Assembly (NCBI GenBank): GCA_002914805.1
Contig: JXTB01000193.1
Location: forward strand, 637,835 to 701,834
From: Parasponia andersonii
Taxonomy: Eukaryota > Streptophyta > Magnoliopsida > Rosales > Cannabaceae
Length of the DNA: 64,000 bases
Reading direction: 5' to 3'
The notes under the pieces are model-generated. The model did no database searches. It had not been told where the DNA came from and saw only the letters and a program-made list of their open reading frames with translations. How positions within the stretch are numbered: position 1 is the first letter of the stretch; every line of letters starts with the position of its first letter. This document shows, piece after piece, positions 46,683-58,034 of this stretch. Position numbers and translations under genes: made by a program.

Positions 46683-47124
46683 TCTTGGAAATCCATAACA
46701 CAAGCTCTGAGCATATCTTCTAATATTTGAATAGTCCTCTCAGCCTGACCATCTATTTGAGGATGGAATGCAGTACTAAATTTCAATTTAGTTCCCAAGG
46801 CTCGCTGTACACTCTCTCAAAATTTTGAAGTAAATCTGGCATCTCTATCTGAGATTATAGAAATTGGAATTCCATGAATCTAACAATCTCCTTAATGTAT
46901 AATGTAGCAAGTTTATCCATGGAGTATGTCATAAAAATCGGAATAAAATGAGCTACCTTAGTGTGTCTGTCAACTATAACCCAAACAGCATCCTGACGAG
47001 AAACTGTCTTTGGTAACCCAACTACAAAATCTATAGCGATCTCCTTCCATTTCCACTCAGGTAACTGAAGTGGTTGCAGCTCTCCTGCTGGTCTTTTGTG
47101 CTCAGCCTTAATCTATTGACATGT
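46036..47124 (-). pseudogene. Chromovirus integrase core and tail (minus strand)
   Basis: Reading leftward from 47124: QLPEWKWKEIAIDFVVGLPK-type sequence in broken frames, then from 46798 MGTKLKFSTAFHPQIDGQAE, RTIQILEDMLRACVMDFQES (Glu of the core in AERTIQ), VIEFSYNNSFQATIGVAPYE and MLYGKKCRSPVHWDEVGERH. A stop at 46484 leads to a frame change, then FSIGDKVFLKVA and the tail at 46344-46036. The second Asp region (46870-46810) is damaged by a small deletion and a stop. Lineage as for the element at 26012. Confidence 0.87.
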
Positions 47125-48243
47125 TCAACAACGTTCCACAAACTGGAAAATATCCTTTTTCATTCCTGCCCACCAATAAAGAATCTTCAAATCATTATAC
47201 ATATTAGTAGTACCTGGATGGACTGAATATGGAGTATTGTGTGCTTCTACTAGAATTTCTTCCTTGATATTTCTGTTATCTGGTACGCATAGCCTACCTT
47301 GAAATCTAATAACTCCTTCAGCAGAAATTGTGAAATCTGACTTTTTCACCGATTCTACTAATTCTTTGTATCCAATTAGCTCAGGATCTTCCTTCTGGCC
47401 TTGTCTAATTATGTCTAATAAGGTAGATTGTAAAGTCATAATAGATAATTTCCCAGTAATTAGCTCAATACCAGATCTGCATAAATCCTCCTGCATAGGT
47501 TTCTCCAATTCATGTAAAGCTACCAAACTGCCAGATGATTTTCTGCTGAGTGCATCCGCCACAACATTGGCTTTTCCTGGATGATAGTTGATGTAGTAAT
47601 CATAGTCTTTTACCAATTCTAGTCAACGTCTTTGTCTCATGTTCAGTTCTTTCTGAGTGAACAAATACTTCAAACTTTTGTGATCAGAAAAGATTTCACA
47701 ATGTACACTTTACAGATAATGTCGCCAAATCTTCAATGCAAATTCCACTGCTGCTAGTTCTAAATCATGAGTAGGGTAGTTACGTTCATAATCCTTTAGC
47801 TGTCTTGAAGCATAAGCAATAACTTTTCCACTTTGCATGAGAATGCATCCCAGACCTTGTTTCGAAGCATCACTATATATAACAAATCCCTCAGTGCCTA
47901 AAGGTATGGTCAGAGCTGGTGCTGAAATTAATCTCTGCTTCAACTCTTGAAAACTCCTTTGACACTCCTCTATCCATATGAACTTATTGCTCTTCCTGGT
48001 AAACTGTGTAAGTGGCATAGCTATCTTTGAAAATCCCTCAACAAACCTTCTGTAATAACCAGCCAAACCCAGAAAACTTCTGACCTCAGTAACATTGGTA
48101 GGTCTAGACCAATTATTAACTGCTTTAACCTTGGTAGGGTCAACAGAAATTCCATCCTGAGAAACAATGTGACTAAGGAACGACATTTTTTTTAACCAGA
48201 ACTTGCATTTCTTGAATTTAGCATATAACTCCTTCTCTTTCAA
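47125..48243 (-). pseudogene. RNase H and integrase zinc-binding domain (minus strand)
   Basis: Reading leftward: [20 protein letters not shown] (first Asp), [20 protein letters not shown] (Glu), a frame break at about 47710, EIFSDHKSLKYLF in another frame (Asp), then MVKDYDYYINYHPGKANVVA and DALSRKSSG (final Asp), all catalytic acids present. The integrase zinc-binding part is EEILVEAHNTPYSVHPGTTN and FQFVERC. The RT thumb [20 protein letters not shown] lies at the right end of this segment. Confidence 0.87.
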
Positions 48244-48960
48244 TATCTAAAGGTAGTTCTCAAATGTTCTATATGCTCTTCTCTCGATCGTGAGTATACT
48301 AGAATGTTGTCGATGAACACAATAACAAACTTATCAAGGAATTCCTTAAATATTCTGTTCATTAAATCCATAAATGCTACAGGAGCATTGGTTAGACCAA
48401 ATGGCATAACTGGAAACTCATAATGACCATATCGAGTTCTAAAAACATTCTTCAGAATATCTTCCTCCCTGACTCCCAACTGATGGTAACCAGATCTCAA
48501 ATCAGTCTTTAAAAACATACCCTGTAGTTAATCAAACAAATTATCGATGAAAGTTAGGGGATACTTATTTTTAATAGTCACTTTATTAATCTCTCTATAG
48601 TCAATACACAATCGCATAGTACCATCTTTCTTTTTCACAAATTGAATTGGCACACCCCACGGTGAAAAGCTAGGACGTATAAATCCGTTGTCTAGCAATT
48701 CCTATAACTGAGTCTTTAACTCCTTTAATTCTGCTGGGGCCATCCTATAGGGTGTCTTAGAAATAAGTGTAGTACCTAGTACCAAATCAATAGCAAAATC
48801 AATTTCTCTTATAGGTGGCAAACCTGTTAAATCTTCCTGAAACACTTCCAGAAAATCTTGCACAACTGGCACATCTTCTGGCCTTTCTGCTCCACAGATT
48901 TATCAACAGTACCGGCCAAATATCCTAAACCACCTTTCCCTAACAATTTATGAGCTTTCA
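48240..48960 (-). pseudogene. Reverse transcriptase (minus strand)
   Basis: Reading leftward: [20 protein letters not shown]-type and [14 protein letters not shown]-type sequence with scattered stops, [15 protein letters not shown], then from 48518 [60 protein letters not shown] and [16 protein letters not shown]. The catalytic box reads FIDN rather than FIDD, so the second active-site Asp is lost. The frame changes at 48243 into [20 protein letters not shown]. Confidence 0.87.
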
Positions 48961-49560
48961 TGGCTGAGATCAAAGGAAACTTGGTTTATACTGAGTATCC
49001 ATAAGTGTGAACTGATCAGCATTAGGAGGATGAAATGTCACCATTTTGTTTTTACAGTCAATCTTAGCAAAATACTTTGACAGCCAATCCATACCCAAAA
49101 TAATTTCATAGTCATCCATTTCAAGCACAATTAAGTCTGCAAATAACTCTTTATCATCCACCATAATAGGACAGGCTCTCAAATTTTATTTGAATACATG
49201 ACCTCTCCAGAGGAAAGTGTAGTGCCAAATGGAGTTCTCATTTGATCTGTAGGATGACCCAATCTTCTCACAAATGTTAATGATGCATGTGAATGCATGG
49301 ATCCTGAATCTATTATTGCATGAGCTATAATGCAAGAAATTAATATCTCACCTATAATAATAGATGGGTCTGCCTCGGTCTCAAGTCTCGTATCTGTCTC
49401 AGTCATGTTGTACAACCTACCACCAGGTTTCTTCTGATCACTTGTCGCTTCAGGGCAATCTTTAATGAAATGACCACTTTTACTGCATCTGAAGCATAAC
49501 CTTGCAGCTCTATGACACTCTCTAATATGATTCTTGCCATAGAGTTTGCACTGCTGTAAA
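48961..49560 (-). pseudogene. Zinc knuckle and protease of the main chromovirus (minus strand)
   Basis: Reading leftward: a CCHC knuckle LCFRCSKSGHFIKDC at about 49500-49455, then MYNMTETDTRLETEADPSII, IGEILISCIIAHAIIDSGSM (catalytic D-S-G), SHASLTFVRRLG, a stop at 49179, then [40 protein letters not shown] and the C-terminal end. This is the second protease and second zinc knuckle on this strand within 1.1 kb; the other pair (49989-50490) belongs to a different family. Confidence 0.87.
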
Positions 49561-49988
49561 CCAGCAATAATGGTCCCTTAGTTAATCTTGGGATGCTTAC
49601 CTTGATTAGGTCGAGGCTGTTGAGCTAGAACTCCCTTCCTCTTCATATCCTGAGGACGTTGAAACTAAGTCTGTCCTCTTTCTACTTGAAAACCAGGTCT
49701 AAAACCTCTTTGCATCTCTCTAGCCTGTCTTTCTCTCCTGATCTTTTCTTTATCTATAACATCTTTCTCTGCCTGCTCGGCATCTAGTGCCCTATCTGCA
49801 ATCAAAGCAAATGGTACACCTCGTATTCCACTAGATTTCAAATCCCTCACAATAGTCTTCCTTAGGCCCTGCATAAGCTAATCTACCTTTAACTCATTAA
49901 TGGAAACCATGTGAGGTGCATATCGCGATAACTCATCAAACTTACAGATGTATTCTGCAATAGACATTTCATCCTGCTTTAGATTAGC
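49561..49988 (-). pseudogene. Partial gag of the main chromovirus, fused to a foreign protease
   Basis: Reading leftward: ANLKQDEMSIAEYICKFDEL, SRYAPHMVSINELKVD, a stop, then MQGLRKTIVRDLKSSGIRGV and a basic stretch ending FQVERGQT. This corresponds to the second half of the gag domain seen at 29380-29736 (FVNLKQGSMFISDYIKKFEE). The first half of this gag is absent. Instead the frame is continuous upstream with a protease fragment of another family (49989-50204). Confidence 0.85.
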
Positions 49989-50204
49989 AAGATCTACAAA
50001 TATTTCTCGTCCATCAACTAGGATTTTGCACCCTTTGAGCTTACAATAAGATTCTAGGATAGCTCCTGAAGGTGTGGAAACACTAAACCATTTATGTAAA
50101 GGTTCTGGTGTAGCTTCTAACTTTTTAGCAAAGGATAAGTTGACAAAAGAATGAGTAGCTCCCGAATCAAATAAAATAGAAGCAGGAACACCAGAAACAT
50201 TCAT
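49989..50204 (-). pseudogene. Protease N-terminal half of a second Ty3/gypsy family (in-frame fusion)
   Basis: MNVSGVPASILFDSGATHSF (catalytic D-S-G), VNLSFAKKLEATPEPLHKWF, CKLKGCKILVDGREIFVDL. In the family the sequence should go on toward an I-L-G-M-D-W-L motif, but after FVDL it switches without a stop into gag sequence ANLKQDEMSI of the main chromovirus. The join is at about 49989. The shared wording F-V-(D/N)-L just before the switch suggests microhomology. A 108-codon chimeric frame spans the join (50204-49878). Confidence 0.85.
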
Positions 50205-51350
50205 AATACCTATAACACATAATATACAAAATCAATACCATGATTATTACTAAAAGATCTAGTTAGTAGAGTTTATCTGAAATAACATCATTCGAAGCAT
50301 CAGTCTCTTTATATGTCATAGCATAAATATGCTCTTGAGCTTTCTTTTGCCCACTGTTGCCACCAATGGTCTGGTTCTCCTTGCAGTCTTTGATAAAGTG
50401 CCCTGACTTCCCACATTTAAAGCACAAATTAGAACCCATACGACATTCGCCTGAGTGAGCCTTTCCGCACTTTTCACAAGTTGTCGCCATTTTTTTATTG
50501 TTGTTACCACTTTTGTTGCCTCAGCTATAACTGCCTTTCCTCTTTTGGTTGTTTCTATTCCAGGCCTTTCCTTTCTGATTTATACCTGATTTTTGACTAT
50601 CTAGTTGACAGGGATTCTCATAATATTCAGCTAAAATCTAAGCTCGATCCAAAACCTCAGCATAGGTGGTTAAATTCAGAACTTTGATCAAGTGCCTTAA
50701 GTAAGGTTTCAATCCCATTTCAAACTTCCTCGCCTTATGCTCCTCGGTGTCTACTAGATGTGGTGCAAAATGGGATAGTTGTTCGAATCGACGTTCATAT
50801 TGTAAAATAGTCATGGACCCTTGCACTAAGTTGATGAACTCTATCTCTTTAGTTTGTCTCATAGAGTATGGAAAGTACTTCTCAAAGAAGATTTCTTGGA
50901 AATGATTCCATGTGATAGGGTTGGCCTAAGTATTGTGGATACAATCAGTCATCTCCCATTAGTGTGCTGCCTCGCCTTTCATAATAAAAATAGCACACTC
51001 AACACGTTGTTGATCGGTGCACGTCAATAAACGAAATACGTATTCCAATTCTTTGATCCAACCCTCTGCGATAAGTGGGTCTATGCCTCCCTGGAAACTT
51101 GAAGGTTTCATCCTCCTGAATTGTTCATAGACAGGGAGTGTTACTCCACCAAGATGAGGAGCTTGAGCAACTTGTGCATGTGGTTGTTGTTGTTGTGTGG
51201 TAAAACTTGGTTAACAGAATTTGTTATAAGCTGCACCAGGTTGTCCACATTTATTTGCACATTTTGAGTCTGATTCCTAGCTTCACGTTAGGGCTGATTA
51301 TCTGCTCCTTTTGTAGAGGCATTTCGTGGAATATTTTGTCATGGTGGCAT
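50205..51350 (-). pseudogene. Gag and zinc knuckle of the second Ty3/gypsy family
   Basis: Begins at an ATG near 51350 (MPP, then a stop) and is heavily broken. Recognisable parts: 50862-50638, MRQTKEIEFINLVQGSMTIL, QYERRFEQLSHFAPHLVDTE, ARKFEMGLKPYLRHLIKVLN; 50490-50263, MATTCEKCGKAHSGECRMGS and the CCHC knuckle LCFKCGKSGHFIKDC. It differs clearly from the gag at 28921 and is followed by its own protease start (50204). The element's LTR lies at 51601 onward. Confidence 0.85.
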
Positions 51351-51585
51351 CTCTAAAAAGAAAAATCTTACTAAAGTCTCGTTATAGAGTTCAAAATAAA
51401 AATAATAATAAATATGTATGACAAAAATCATATATATATATATAAAGGAAATATAAATAATTCCGTTTCATCTTTTTTGTTTCACTTACCAGTTGGCTGA
51501 AAGCGGGCTTCCCATGGCAATAACCTAATTTTACTCTCTATTTTTTTTTTCCTTTAAAAAAAGTCTACAGAATCGACTAAACTCT

Positions 51586-51598
51586 TGCTCTAATACCA
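51586..51598 (-). promoter_or_regulatory. Primer binding site of the second family
   Basis: Minus strand TGGTATTAGAGCA, two bases after the LTR end; an iMet-type PBS with one substitution. Confidence 0.85.
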
Positions 51599-51600
51599 AC

Positions 51601-54013
51601 TGTCACATGCCCTTAAAATAAATATGCACCTAAGCTAGAAAATGTTTAATTTTTTTTTTGTATTCATCTTCTAAAATAAAATGAAAAAAAATCTGGTAAT
51701 AAATAAATTTTAAATAAAAAGAAATATTTAAACTAAAAAAAAATCTCTTATTAAAAAGATTGGAAACAAAAACTTAATATTCAAAATAACCTATGAAATA
51801 AAAACACTTAATTTTAATCCAAAATCCAAATACAAGAAAATAAAACTTAAAGTCGATTAAAAACATCCTAACGCCATTTAGGGATTCCATCGTTGCTGCC
51901 AGCTAACCTCCAAAAATCTATTGCTCATCTGAAAATTTTAAAAGAATGGGATGAGCTTGCGCCCAGTAAGTAAATCTCATGCATGCAATGATGTCATGTT
52001 TTATGAATAATGCATTTTAAGAATCATAACTATGAAATCCTTCTTTGAAAAACATCTTAATCATAAACGTTACTATTTCATAAAACTTTTGTATTTGACC
52101 TCAACATAGTGTAGCACCAATTCTATTAGAAGTGATGAGCCATAAACATAGTGTCATGACAAGCATATGACCTTGTATCTATTTGGATCCCATATAACTA
52201 TCATATTACAATGGCTAGTATCGCAGTTTAAACATTTGTTCTTAACATGGTGATTGTAGGTCTTTCAGTCAGGTGCACATACTCCTTTCAAGAACTTGAC
52301 ACACACTTAAATAAAAATATTCTTCTTTGAACAAAATCTGGTTGCATAGTGCTTTAGAAAAATCATTCTTTGAAAATCATAATCTCTTGTGCATTTTATG
52401 CAATACTTGTGAATACTCATGTCATAATTAATATGCAAACTAATATAGCATAGCATATAACAACATATCATAATGATCATAATAACATCACATAATAGAT
52501 GTAAATTTACATATAAACACATAGGGTGAAATTTGCTTGCATCAAGTCCTTCGAAAAACTTTGTAGTGAAATACCACACAACAAACCTTGTTGAATATAC
52601 GTGTCTCTTCTTTATTCTTTATTTTTTATTATTTATGCCAAAAAAAACATTCATTATAAAAAAAAAATATTAACACATACTATCATTGCTCTTAAGAAAC
52701 ATATTTTATATGTTTGAAAAATATTCATAACATAAATTAACATAATAATTTTCATAACAAAACTAAATCTATAAACATTCAGCAACCTAGGCATACTTAA
52801 ATAATTTTTGATTCAACAATATAATTGGGTTTATCCTAAAAATTTGCATAACTCATTAAGACATATAAAGAAAGATCCAAAAAAATTATCGGAATTTATA
52901 AAAAAGATTTAGTACATTATTCATAATTTTGAATCCAAATATTGTAACCTAGTAAAGGTGTTAAACTGAAAACCAATGTATAATGATAGAGTTTTATAGA
53001 TTTTTCATTACATCAAAATAATCTGAAACTTTATGGAAGTATTTTTCACAGAATATAAAACATGTGTAAAAATTATAGACTCCAAAATAGACCATTAGAT
53101 AGTACTTTAAATTCATGAAATTCTACATCACGATTCATATCAGCACCAAAATCAGCAAAACAATAAAGATTTCGAAAATTATATTTAATTGTTAAAATTT
53201 CCAAAACTCATGAAAATATTTGGAGAACTAATGACATATTGATAAACGTCCAGTAAAAATTTCAAGTCGAAAAGATATAAATAGCATAGGTTTTGAATGT
53301 TAATAAACAAGAATATTAAGTCTGTCAGATTCACTGACGTTAAGGATAATATAAATAAAAAATTTAATAATGAATACAAATAAACCCCTATGATGATAAA
53401 AATTTCCAGAATATAATCTAACATATAAATAAACAAGTTGTTAAAATTTCAGATTATAAAAAAAATTCTAACCCTAGATATCATAGGTTGAATTTTGATT
53501 TAACAGCAGCAAAAATAATAAACTCAAAGAAAAGAGTATTTTTAAATATTTATCTTTTTCTTGAAAATTGAAGAAAACTAAGCAAAATCTCTTGAAATCA
53601 CAAATATTCTAAGGAACTATGAGAGAAAGATAGGTAGAAAAATTTAGGAGGAGGCTTAATTGTATTCTTATGAGAAAGAGATATATATATATATATATAT
53701 ATAGATTTTTTTGGCTTAGGGTTTTTTTTTTTTTCAAACAACGTTTTTTTTTTTAATTAGATCACTTCCTTCTTCTTGTTTTTTTTTCATATCACTTCCT
53801 TCTTCTTTTTTTTTTTTAAACTACTAGGTTTCATCAAGTCATGGGAAACTTCCCTTTTCTCCTTTTTTGACTAAATTAGAATTTTATTTATTTATTTTGT
53901 AAAAATAAGTAAATACTAACCAAATCTATAAACAAGTAATATAATAAAATAAAATCTATATATTAATACATAAAAAAACAAAATTGTGGAATCAAAACTT
54001 CATGCACGACACA
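51601..54013 (-). repeat. 5' LTR of the second Ty3/gypsy family
   Basis: Minus-strand LTR ending GGGCATGTGACA at 51601. It shares no obvious sequence with the chromovirus LTR at 42325, which sits at the other end of the same coding region. The outer end is uncertain: a plausible LTR start is TGTGTCGTGCATGAAG (minus strand from 54013), but the AT-rich stretch up to about 54137 could also belong to it. Contains an (AT)n run at 53680-53703 and a duplicated T-rich segment at 53760-53818 (ATCACTTCCTTCTTCTT twice). Confidence 0.65.
53680..53703. repeat. (AT)n microsatellite
   Basis: About twelve AT units (ATATATATATATATAT and on), inside the second-family LTR. An AT-rich triplet run (TATTATAATAATAATAATAA) lies at 54018-54040. 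Confidence 0.9.
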
Positions 54014-54137
54014 CATATTTTATTATAATAATAATAATAAAAACACTACTACTAATAATAATAAAAATGGACATACTTAATCACATTATTATAATAATCA
54101 CATATAAATGTAAATACATGAAAATTTATTTCTCATT

Positions 54138-54305
54138 AGGCACATAGTTCAACATGGCTTTCATGTGCATATTCCACTGCAATCGTATTCACAAAAATTT
54201 TGTTAGTACATAACCGTTTCACTTATTATAACTATAGATTTAAAACACATGAAAAACAAAAAAAAAAATCATATTAAAGGATATACTTGATATTACAATT
54301 ATTAA
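54138..54305 (-). pseudogene. Small Athila-like fragment
   Basis: Minus strand reads NKIFVNTIAVEYAHESHVEL, matching NSYVPMNFVEMAVVEYTHEG at 162-240 in the Athila-like element. The DNA is alignable from AGGCA(C/A)A to TTGATAT(T/C)ACAAT. It is a scrap of the protease/RT boundary of an Athila-like element, lying between two LTRs. Its edges are not precise. Confidence 0.7.
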
Positions 54306-55287
54306 TCAAATAGTTACTTTGGTTTAAGGGCTAACACAAAAGAAATTAACTATAAGTTCAAAATCATACATAATGCTCACTTTGACTAGTTTGAGCTTTT
54401 GTTGGAGTTCTTGCTTTCTACCTCCACCAAACTGATTCTCTAGGCTTAGAATTAGATTTTTGGACTTAAGAAGACATGAAGCAACCATTATTTAAGTTGT
54501 AGCAAGTGGAGAATTGAAATTAATGGACAAGACCTAGAAAGAAGAACTTAATAGAATTACCTTCACTAGTTTTGGTGTATCTTGCTTTCTAGGGCTCCAA
54601 TTTGAGTTCTACCACTTGGAAACTCTTGTAAATGTTTGAGGGAAGTTGAGAGAAGTCGTAAAAAGCATTGGAGAGTTTTAAATCGTGGCTGGAGAGAAAG
54701 GGAAAGCAAATAACCAAATTTGACCCAAAAACAACACTTAATGGATAAGAAAAGGTATAACTTAAATTCTAAGGGGTATTTTGGGTATTTTACACATTAC
54801 TTTCCATGTGTTCACCTCTAGAACACCCTTAGCATAGTCACCACTTTGCTGGTCACTCCTATACACCCAAGTGTAGCCAAAGTTGGTGAATCCTACTTTA
54901 GAAAGTGAAAACTATTCATACTTTGACTTATGATTCTATATGGCCATTCTTATTGTAATTTGGTGGAACCTAGCTCCATAACCAATCATTAAGCATACAA
55001 ATAAGTCAATTACACTCCAATTAACAATACAAACATAGTATTACTTTCATAATTATATTCTTTGTTCTTTTAGCACACCGAGCTCTCCCTCTGAGGGTAT
55101 TGAACCTTTACACTGCATTGGGACACTTCAACAATCATTAGTGTAATAACATGTATGTAAATGCACATAGTATAATGAATGAGTATGTTACTATAAAACT
55201 AGTATTAACGACTTCTAGATACTTAATATGCAATTAGAACATATTTATTATTGGCTTAGTATGCATTTGAGAATCTTGGGCACCACA
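54306..55287 (-). repeat. Truncated chromovirus LTR (first ~980 bp)
   Basis: On the minus strand it starts TGTGGTGCCCAAGATTCTCA at 55287 and is colinear with the start of the LTR at 36392 until the AACTATAAGTTC segment, then stops near 54306. Flank outside the start is GTAAT. The remaining 1.7 kb of the LTR is absent. Confidence 0.87.
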
Positions 55288-55729
55288 GTAATAGGCTGAT
55301 TAGTAGTGTGTAAAGTCAAAATTTACTCCGTTTTAATTAGGGACAAATTTAGCTTAGGTATTAGAGTTATTTTTCCTACTTTCTTTTTCTGGTTTGGGTA
55401 AGTTACCTATAGGTGTTTTTGGGGTTTTTTTTAGACTGAAATTTTTGTGGCCTTTAGCCTATATATTGTTTACAATTCATTAAAATTGAGAGCAATTTCT
55501 CTTTGGTTCTTTGAAAACTTATTCGAACTTATCAGATTTCTCTGTGGCATTCATCCTTTGACTTATCAATCGAGTTTTCCATCCTTGATTGTGGTGTCTT
55601 CCTTTATACTAAGGTTCACATCTCTTTATAGGTGTTGGGTCGAGGTTTTCCATCCGAATCTGATTGTAAAACGATCCTAGGCATCATTCTTGTTTTGGGT
55701 TTCGTCATAAGTTGGCAAGGTTCTTATCA
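55288..55729 (+). repeat. G2 LTR, second copy (left end lost)
   Basis: Shares with 24579-24962 the sequences TTAATTAGGGACAAATTT, GTGGCATTCATC/GTGGCGTTCAAT, TAGGTGTTGGG and GGGTTTCGTCA, in the same order, and ends TTCTTATCA before the PBS. CCTATATATTG at 55459 is a possible TATA box. The left end is cut by the chromovirus LTR. Confidence 0.65.
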
Positions 55730-55731
55730 TT

Positions 55732-55744
55732 TGGTATCAAGAGC
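55732..55744 (+). promoter_or_regulatory. Primer binding site, G2 second copy
   Basis: TGGTATCAAGAGC two bases after the LTR end; iMet-type. Confidence 0.8.
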
Positions 55745-56570
55745 CTAGTTCTAGTCTCAGGTTTATTCTATCCTTTATCTTTCTTTCTAGTCAAAACCAG
55801 TCTATATTCCTTTTTCTTTGTTTCATCTAAATCGTCCCAAAAAAAAGAGTAACCAAACTTATCTATTCTAGTCATAGCAATTCTTCCTTGATTGCTTTTG
55901 AGTCCGAATTTATTTTTTTGTGTCAATTCTATGTAATCTTTGTGTTCTTAAATCAATATTTGGTTCCTGATTAAAAAAACAGAAGAATCGGTAGCCGAAT
56001 TAGAGGTTTTTGAGTGTACTTTAGTAAAACGGCCGTAACTTTTGATCTGGGTATCGAAACGACTATTATTATATATCAAATCGAAGCTTATTCCAAAATC
56101 TATGAATTTAAACTAACTACCTATGTTACCCCAGATTTCAACCCTAAAATCCATCGTTTTCATCACTTTCCGAGCCTTCAAAATTTTTTCTGTGTGAGTT
56201 TCTTGTTTCCTTGTTCTGTGTGAACCTAAGGTCTGAATTGTTAGTTTCTATGCTAATCCAACTCGTGAATCCTTTCTTGTCAAGTTTTAGAAAGTTTTAT
56301 TCTAGATTGCTACCTTAAATCTTAATCTGGTTGGTGAGTTTTGGTGTGGATTGTTGCTAAGAAATACTGATTATTTGTTTGAATTAGTTTAATAAGAACT
56401 TTTGAGAAATTACAAGTGGAAAAAGGCAAGAGTGGTGAGCACATAAGAGGGTAAAAGCCAATCTGATTGTTTTGTGAAATACGAGTGAAATTGAATGATT
56501 CGTTATTGAGTGAAACAAGTGAGAGAGTGTGTGAGTTCCTTTCTTTTACAAACTTTATTTTGTAGCAAAC
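55745..56570 (+). other. G2 leader, second copy
   Basis: Noncoding leader of about 830 bases. The block 56416-56460 is 43/45 identical to 25735-25779 in the first copy. TTTATTTTGTAG just before the gag start resembles a splice acceptor, as TTGTTTTTGCAG does in copy 1. Confidence 0.6.
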
Positions 56571-57286
56571 ATGTCTGACAACAAAGACAAAAACAATTCT
56601 GGAAATACATCTGGTGTGGGTTATTCAAAGCTTCACATGGAAGCCCTATTTGGCAAAATGAGGAGAGCGATGAGAGCAGAGATGGAGCAAGTTCATGAGC
56701 AGATAGATACGATAAAGAACGCATGTGTGGGGCAGCCACAACTTGCTCCTAATGTGTGTAAAAGAGAGAGATTCCAACCTAAGGAATTGAGAGTTGAAGA
56801 TGAAGAGTATTATGGAGATACTTTTGGTAATGAAGATGATCGGGATTCCATTATTGGTAATAGGAGGAATGTTAGATAGTTTAGAAGAGCTAGGAATTGG
56901 GAAGATAATTCTTTGGGTAGTATTAAGATGAAGATTTTGTCCTTTCAACCCAAGAATTAACCAGAAGCTTACCTCGAGTGGGGGAAGAAGGTAGAATTAG
57001 TATTCGATTGCCACAATTACTTCGAGAATAAAAAGGTAAAACTTGCTGCCATTGAATATTTTGATTATGCCATTGTTAGGTGGGATTAGTTAGTGATGAA
57101 TAGGAGACGAAATAGGGACCGTCCAATAGAGATGTGGGAGGAGATGAAAACTGTGATGAGAAAGTGGTTTGTTCCAAGCTACTACTACGGGGAATCGTAT
57201 AACAAGTTGCAAAGTCTTAGGCAACATAACCGGAGTGTAGAGGAATATTATAAGGAGATGGAGGTTACTATGATTCAAGCGAATGT
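56571..57286 (+). pseudogene. G2 gag, second copy (cut by LTR insertion)
   Basis: MSDNKDKNNSGNTSGVGYSK, HMEALFGKMRRAMRAEMEQV and a charged Asp/Glu-rich stretch, then in the same frame after three stops: AYLEWGKKVELVFDCHNYFE, VKLAAIEYFDYAIVRWD, MWEEMKTVMRKWFVPSYYYG, NKLQSLRQHNRSVEEYYKEM and EVTMIQANV. The pattern (W..WV...F...N) and R-R-F-P..Y..L.....-L-Q-G-S-V-type order is that of a retrotransposon gag. The frame ends at 57286 where a minus-strand LTR begins; the 5-bp flank AATGT is its probable target duplication. Confidence 0.82.
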
Positions 57287-57823
57287 TGTGACGCCTCCTT
57301 GCTTAACTATACGACTATGTAGGTTAAACTAGGATGCATTACTCTTTTACAAACCATGACTTTAGTTTTACTCAAAAATTTGGGCCAATTTAAACTTTTT
57401 AAACTCTAAAACAAAAGAACCTGCCTGGTATTATTTTCTGAAAGTGTCTTTACAAACTATACAACTAAAATTCCTTATCTATTTATCTTGCCATCTGCAG
57501 TAATATTTACATCACACCAAAATATCAAAATACAAGGAAAACATCGCCCAAAAGTTAAGCTCGTCTACATCGGTATGATCACAGCGACAAGAAAGCGTGC
57601 TAGCCAAGCAGCAACTCTATACATCATATATCTCATCACCTGCATCACAGGAACTAAATGAGATAATGCTCAGCAAGTAAAGATCATGCATGCTCGTGAA
57701 CATGTTTCTTGCATAAACTTCATTGAAATTCCCATTGTACTCTTTCTACCATAACTTTTCATTTTGATGCACTTTTCTTAGAAAATATTTCTTTATAGGG
57801 CCTTTAAGTACATTACAAAGTTG

Positions 57824-58034
57824 CGGCAGTCGGTAGGCCGTGTCCACTTGTGCGGGAAGGAAACACATGGCCAATGTGTACCATACCTACCCAATGCAGA
57901 CCGACTAAGTAATGCACCTGATAAATCTCATAGTACAATGCTCAGCCTCGGCAGTCAGTAAGCCGTGCCCACCTATGCGGGAAGGATGCCTGTGCAAACT
58001 ATACTTACCCAACGTAGACAGACTAAACACTGTA
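57824..58034. repeat. 125-bp tandem repeat inside the LTR
   Basis: CGGCAGTCGGTAGGCCGTG at 57824 recurs as CGGCAGTCAGTAAGCCGTG at 57949; each is followed by CCAC(T/C)(T/A).TGCGGGAAGGA and CCTACCCAA or TTACCCAACG.AGAC(C/A)GACTAA. The solo LTR at 59927 has the same pair at 60465 and 60590, again 125 bp apart, so the repeat predates the two insertions. Confidence 0.85.
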
